A DNA stretch of 9,641 nucleotides, from the NCBI GenBank assembly GCA_965370265.1, contig CBDUSL010000026.1, positions 1 through 9,641 of the forward strand, read 5' to 3'. The stretch's first letter is position 1, and the number at the start of each line of letters is the position of its first letter. Shown here in pieces: positions 7,120 through 9,641 of the stretch. The DNA comes from CBDUSL01 sp965370265. Its GTDB lineage: Bacteria > Patescibacteriota > Patescibacteriia > JAXHNJ01. The position numbers were made by a program, and so were the translations under genes. The notes beneath the pieces were generated by a model. That model was not told where the DNA came from. It saw only the letters and a program-made list of their open reading frames with translations, and ran no database searches.

Positions 7120-7153
7120 AAAACCCTGTTTATGACCGAAGTCAGGGTTTTTT
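7120..7153 (+). terminator. Riboswitch-controlled intrinsic terminator
   Basis: AAAACCCTG (7120-7128) pairs with CAGGGTTTT (7143-7151), a perfect 9-bp stem with a 14-base loop whose 3' arm runs into a T tract ending at 7153. It stands directly between the B12-box and the DUF4430 ribosome binding site, the usual position of a transcription-terminating expression platform. A competing helix is visible: CTTCGGT (7095-7101) is perfectly complementary to ACCGAAG (7135-7141) in the terminator loop. Confidence 0.88.
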
Positions 7154-7155
7154 AT

Positions 7156-7161
7156 AAAGGA
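7156..7161 (+). promoter_or_regulatory. Ribosome binding site of the DUF4430 gene
   Basis: AAAGGA lies 7 bases before the ATG at 7169 and starts only two bases after the terminator T tract. It is the clearest Shine-Dalgarno in the window and fixes the start of this gene. Confidence 0.7.
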
Positions 7162-7168
7162 AAAAAAC

Positions 7169-7627
7169 ATGGAAAAAAGAACAAAACTGCACTTGAGTAT
7201 TTTTACTCTTGTCGCTGTGCTCTCAGTTTTTATTTTTGGGACACAGACTTACCTTGCTTATCAGGAAATTGATTCTAGTTCAGTAGAAGGCCAGGTCGCT
7301 GGCGCTTATTCAAGTATTGTCCAGAGAAGAGTCAGTTTAGAAATAAAAACTCCTGAAAGCGAAAAAAATCTTACCATAGCTATTCACAAAGGTGAAGTAG
7401 TGTTGGATGTTTTGGAAACAGCGGAAAAAACCGGGGAAATTAATATCAGCTTAAAAGAGTATGACTTTGGAATTCTTCTTGAAGAAATTGACAATGTAAA
7501 AAGCGGAGAAAATGATATGTACTGGATGTACTATTTGAATGGTGAAATGCCCATGCTTGGTATTGACGCCCAGGAAGTAAAAGCCGGGGATATTATCGAA
7601 TTCAAGTTTGAAAAAAGTCTCTTCTAA
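7169..7627 (+). CDS. Membrane-anchored DUF4430 (transcobalamin C-terminal-like) protein, candidate cobalamin-binding surface protein
   Basis: The 152-residue protein has a short basic N-terminus, one hydrophobic segment (about 9-30) acting as signal-anchor or signal peptide, a Ser/Gly spacer, and a small beta-rich domain from about 53. The end of that domain, YWMYYLNGEMPMLGIDAQEVKAGD followed by IIEFKF (118-146), fits the DUF4430 pattern: 'W-x-Y-x-x-N-G', a short turn, then 'x-x-G-D-x-I-x-F/W'. DUF4430 (PF14478) is related to the C-terminal domain of transcobalamin and intrinsic factor, and occurs in bacterial proteins linked to cobalamin uptake. There is no lipobox Cys, so anchoring by the N-terminal helix is likely. 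It is the first gene after the B12 riboswitch, which strongly supports a cobalamin role. Direct binding is inferred, not shown. The transporter-like gene follows 30 bases later. Confidence 0.83.
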   Translation: MEKRTKLHLSIFTLVAVLSVFIFGTQTYLAYQEIDSSSVEGQVAGAYSSIVQRRVSLEIKTPESEKNLTIAIHKGEVVLDVLETAEKTGEINISLKEYDFGILLEEIDNVKSGENDMYWMYYLNGEMPMLGIDAQEVKAGDIIEFKFEKSLF

Positions 7628-7636
7628 AGCTATAAT
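7608..7636 (+). promoter_or_regulatory. Predicted internal promoter ahead of the transporter-like gene
   Basis: TTGAAA (7608-7613) and TATAAT (7631-7636) are separated by exactly 17 bp, matching the sigma70 consensus at 11 of 12 positions. The -35 lies inside the last codons of the DUF4430 gene. Transcription would start near 7643, about 15 bases before the next ATG at 7658. Confidence 0.6.
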
Positions 7637-7657
7637 TAATTTATAAAATAAAAAATT

Positions 7658-8209
7658 ATGAAAAAAAATAAAGTAATCGAAATTTTGCCCTATTTACTCG
7701 TTGTTTTGGCGGTTACGGTGAGAATTCTCTCTTATTATCGGATTTTACCCTTACCGGTTAATTTTGCCCCGATTACCGCCATTGCTCTGTTTGGTGGGAT
7801 TTATTTAGGCCGTAAATACGTGATTTTAATCCCTTTAGCCGCTATGGCTATTAGTGATTATTTTATCGGCTTCTATCAACTTGGAGTTTTATTAGCTGTC
7901 TGGGGCAGTTTTGTGGCGGTTGGCTTGATTGGGTTCTATATTCGTAAAAGAAAGAATGTAGCCAATGTTATTTACGCTACTCTCGGTTCATCCATTTTGT
8001 TTTTCGTTGTTACTAACTTTGCTGTTTGGGCAGCGGCACAATGGTACCCGAAAACTCTAGCCGGTCTTACTCAATGCTACTTTATGGCGATACCATTTTT
8101 CCGAAACACACTTCTCGGCGATATCTTTTTTGTGGCCGTATTTTTTGGTACTTATGAATTAGTAAAATATTTGGTAAAAAGACCGGTTGTCCAAAAAGAA
8201 ATTGCCTAA
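7658..8209 (+). CDS. Six-helix membrane protein resembling DUF6580 / ECF transporter S-component; candidate cobalamin transporter subunit
   Basis: The 183-residue protein is almost entirely membrane-embedded, with about six hydrophobic segments (roughly 8-24, 38-50, 54-71, 75-94, 103-127 and 145-170). This size and helix number are typical of substrate-binding S-components of ECF vitamin transporters. Conserved-looking blocks are NFAPITAIALFGGIYLG (35-51), AISDYFIG (64-71), SSILFFVVTNFAVW (111-124), YPKTLAGLTQCY (130-141) and PFFRNTLLGD (146-155). I recognise these as the pattern of the uncharacterised family DUF6580. No ATPase or EcfT partner is encoded in the window, so energising subunits would have to be elsewhere. 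Location behind a B12 riboswitch and a transcobalamin-like protein makes cobalamin the best substrate guess; another vitamin or an unrelated membrane role is possible. There is no Shine-Dalgarno, only an A-rich leader. Confidence 0.72.
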   Translation: MKKNKVIEILPYLLVVLAVTVRILSYYRILPLPVNFAPITAIALFGGIYLGRKYVILIPLAAMAISDYFIGFYQLGVLLAVWGSFVAVGLIGFYIRKRKNVANVIYATLGSSILFFVVTNFAVWAAAQWYPKTLAGLTQCYFMAIPFFRNTLLGDIFFVAVFFGTYELVKYLVKRPVVQKEIA

Positions 8210-8218
8210 AAAATAAAA

Positions 8219-9085
8219 ATGTCTAACTTACAAAGTTATCAGAAGTATAGGATGAAAAAGGAATCTTCCGGTTTTAGTATTTTTAAGTTTATTCTTTGGA
8301 TTATTCTTATTGTGGTAATAATTTGGATTTTTAAAGGGTGCTTTGGTGGAAGCAGTGAAGTGGCTAATACTAACCAGTCAGCCAATGAGAATGTTAATGG
8401 GGAAACAAATGTAAATGCCGAAAATTTGGATAATGAAAATATTGATTCTTCACTCAATCAGTCAACCGATTTTGATCTCGATAACTGTACTTCTATTTTT
8501 TCCCGGGGCCAGAACAGAAAAGAGATTACCCTTACTTTTAATGCGGCTTCCAAAACAAGTAATCTCACTACCCTTATGGATATTCTTAAAACGAGCAATG
8601 TTCCGGCCAGTTTCTTTTTTACTGGAGAATTAGCTGAAGAGAGCGCTAATGAAATTAATAATGTTGCCAGTCAGGGATTCTCGATTTATAATTTAAGCTA
8701 TAGTTATGCTCATGTGGCCAATCTTTCCGCTGATGAGTTGTCGGAAGAATTAAGCAAAACAGAAGCAGCGGTCAAAGAAGCAACTGGAGTTTCAACTAAA
8801 CCGTTTTTTCGCCCACCTTACGGAGAAACCGGCGGTGAGGTTTTTGAAACTGCGATAGAAGAAGGATATTGTCCGGTTACTTGGACCGTAGATGCTTTTG
8901 ACTGGGATACGGATCGAACAGCCGAGGAAGCTAAAAATAGAGTTCTGGATAGCTTAAAGGATGGGACTATAGTGGTGATGCAGGTGGGGACCAGTCTGGT
9001 TCCGGAGTTTTTGCAGGACTTGATTAACGAAGTAAAAAACCAGGGTTATGAATTTGTTGATTTAGCGACTATTTTAACCCCATAA
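8219..9085 (+). CDS. Membrane-anchored NodB-fold (polysaccharide deacetylase-like) protein lacking the catalytic residues
   Basis: The 288-residue protein has one N-terminal membrane segment (about 20-38), an Asn-rich flexible linker (about 49-82) and a C-terminal carbohydrate-esterase family 4 (NodB) domain (about 100-288), so the domain should lie outside the membrane. The fold is recognisable from LTFNAA (105-110), VPASFFFTGE (128-137), FFRPPYGE (196-203), WTVDAFDWD (222-230) and the closing GYEFVDLATIL. The key residues are changed. The usual TFDDG/TFDAG is TFNAA, the first His of the NHxxxH metal motif is Leu (YNLSYSYAH), and the final 'LLHD'-type His is Gln (MQVG). Only RPPYG and the DW motif remain. 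A deacetylase activity is therefore unlikely, and a glycan-binding or structural role is possible. It starts 9 bases after the transporter-like gene, probably in the same transcript. Confidence 0.82.
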   Translation: MSNLQSYQKYRMKKESSGFSIFKFILWIILIVVIIWIFKGCFGGSSEVANTNQSANENVNGETNVNAENLDNENIDSSLNQSTDFDLDNCTSIFSRGQNRKEITLTFNAASKTSNLTTLMDILKTSNVPASFFFTGELAEESANEINNVASQGFSIYNLSYSYAHVANLSADELSEELSKTEAAVKEATGVSTKPFFRPPYGETGGEVFETAIEEGYCPVTWTVDAFDWDTDRTAEEAKNRVLDSLKDGTIVVMQVGTSLVPEFLQDLINEVKNQGYEFVDLATILTP

Positions 9086-9092
9086 AATAAGT

Positions 9093-9431
9093 ATGATAAA
9101 TAAAAAATCCTCTAAATTAAAAAGGGGATTTTTTGTATCTACTAAGTTTGAAAAAAAAGTCTGGCAGGCCTGCCAAAGAATTCCCAAAGGAAAAGTAAGT
9201 ACTTATAAATTAATCGCCAGAGCAATTGGCAAGCCGAAAGCTTATCGGGCCGTGGGTAATGCCTTAAATAAAAATCCTTATTCGCCAAAAGTACCTTGCC
9301 ACCGGGTGGTTAGATCAGATGGATTTATCGGCGGATTTGCCAGAGGAAAAAAGAACAAGATTAAGATATTAAAAAAAGAAGGATTACTATTTAATAAAAG
9401 TAAAATATTGTTATTAAATAGGTATTTATAA
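9093..9431 (+). CDS. ogt: Single-domain O6-alkylguanine-DNA alkyltransferase
   Basis: The 112-residue protein corresponds to the DNA-binding/active-site domain of Ogt/Ada/MGMT enzymes, which repair O6-alkylguanine by moving the alkyl group irreversibly to their own Cys. FEKKVWQACQRIPKGKVSTY (19-38) and the helix-turn-helix region around ARAIGKPKAYRAVGNALNKN (42-61) are typical. The active-site motif VPCHRVV (67-73) keeps Cys69, and GFIGGFARG (77-85) follows. The Cys separates it from the alkyltransferase-like proteins, which have Trp there. The usual N-terminal domain of full-length Ogt (about 70 residues) is absent, giving a minimal form. The start at 9093 is the only standard start before the homologous region, 7 bases after the previous stop. 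The first 14 codons contain an intrinsic terminator-like hairpin. Confidence 0.92.
   Translation: MINKKSSKLKRGFFVSTKFEKKVWQACQRIPKGKVSTYKLIARAIGKPKAYRAVGNALNKNPYSPKVPCHRVVRSDGFIGGFARGKKNKIKILKKEGLLFNKSKILLLNRYL
9102..9134 (+). terminator. Terminator-like hairpin inside the 5' end of the alkyltransferase gene
   Basis: AAAAAATCCTC (9102-9112) pairs over 11 bp, with one wobble, with GGGGATTTTTT (9124-9134), leaving an 11-base loop and ending in six T. It resembles an intrinsic terminator for the riboswitch operon but lies within codons 4-14 of the next gene. Confidence 0.6.
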
Positions 9432-9444
9432 GGATTAAAATAGA

Positions 9445-9471
9445 TTGACAATTACTAATTTATTTGATAAT
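9445..9471 (+). promoter_or_regulatory. Predicted promoter for the lipoprotein gene
   Basis: A perfect -35 TTGACA (9445-9450) is followed by GATAAT (9466-9471), five of six matches to the -10, with a slightly short 15-bp spacer. It sits in the gap after the alkyltransferase and 25 bases before the next ATG, a suitable position. Confidence 0.5.
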
Positions 9472-9495
9472 CTTGGGTTGCTAAAGAAGATATAT

Positions 9496-9641
9496 ATGAA
9501 AAAATTATTTATTATTTTAACAGCAATTATTTTTCTAACCGTTTTGTCTGGTTGCAGTCAAAATACTCTTTCTACTGAATCGGCTTCACAAATTCTTGAA
9601 AACCAGACTGAAAACATTGAAACTATCGGAGTTGGTGGAGG
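9496..9641 (+). CDS. Lipoprotein of unknown function (3' end cut by the window)
   Basis: An ATG at 9496 opens a frame that runs to the window edge, giving 48 visible residues. The N-terminus is a textbook lipoprotein signal: MKK, a hydrophobic stretch (LFIILTAIIFLTV, 4-16), then the lipobox LSGC with Cys20 as the predicted lipidated residue. The mature part begins SQNTLSTESASQILENQTEN, polar and Ser/Thr/Asn/Gln-rich, like a flexible tether. An AAGAAG stretch at 9485-9490 could be a weak ribosome binding site. Too little of the mature protein is visible to name a family; solute-binding proteins and anchored surface proteins both start like this. It has its own predicted promoter, so it is probably a separate transcription unit. 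Confidence 0.78.
   Translation, partial: MKKLFIILTAIIFLTVLSGCSQNTLSTESASQILENQTENIETIGVGG

Noticed and set aside
8415..8633. 72-codon + strand frame inside the NodB-like gene
   Set aside because: It lies in an alternate frame of a well-supported gene and has no start signal or motif.
8219..9085. Active peptidoglycan or chitin deacetylase
   Set aside because: The catalytic Asp and metal-binding His positions are replaced, so only the fold can be claimed.
1..9641. CRISPR arrays, tRNA genes, insertion sequences, prophage or defence genes
   Set aside because: No regularly spaced repeats, cloverleaf-like segments, terminal inverted repeats or transposase/integrase motifs were seen on either strand. 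The window is a housekeeping and cofactor region.

Overview
The window is AT-rich bacterial DNA with eleven complete or nearly complete genes and one cut at its right edge, all on the + strand and tightly packed. Every stop codon seen is TAA, most genes lack a clear Shine-Dalgarno sequence, and secreted proteins carry Asn-rich linkers. The proteins are compact (a 112-residue alkyltransferase, a 120-residue lipid kinase). A B12-dependent ribonucleotide reductase is present, and there is no sign of corrin ring synthesis. Together these suggest a small-genome uncultivated lineage, most likely Patescibacteria/CPR. That placement is inference from style and content, not from a marker-gene tree.

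Layout. Positions 1-645 hold the 3' end of a secreted protein with calcium-binding DxDxDG repeats. It overlaps ybeY (rRNA-processing endoribonuclease), which is followed by a DgkA-type lipid kinase. A good sigma70-type promoter (1452-1480) then drives ftsA-ftsZ, the divisome pair. A terminator-like hairpin (4043-4079) lies between ftsZ and nrdJ, the adenosylcobalamin-dependent class II ribonucleotide reductase. Four bases after nrdJ comes cobO, the corrinoid adenosyltransferase that makes the reductase's cofactor. A cobalamin riboswitch with a terminator fills 6889-7153. Downstream of it are a membrane-anchored DUF4430 (transcobalamin-like) protein, a six-helix membrane protein resembling DUF6580 / ECF S-components, and a membrane-anchored NodB-fold protein that has lost its catalytic residues. 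A single-domain O6-alkylguanine-DNA alkyltransferase and the start of a lipoprotein close the window.

How it works together (partly inferred). The centre of the window reads as a B12 capture-and-use module. The riboswitch senses cobalamin and controls a DUF4430 surface protein and a candidate membrane transporter. CobO adenosylates the imported corrinoid, and NrdJ uses it to make deoxyribonucleotides. A near-consensus internal promoter (7608-7636) could express the transporter-like gene independently of the riboswitch. The riboswitch, NrdJ and CobO are secure; the transport roles of the two downstream proteins rest on fold resemblance and context.

No tRNA, rRNA, CRISPR array, insertion sequence or phage gene was seen. 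The only long non-coding stretch is the riboswitch region (6877-7168).
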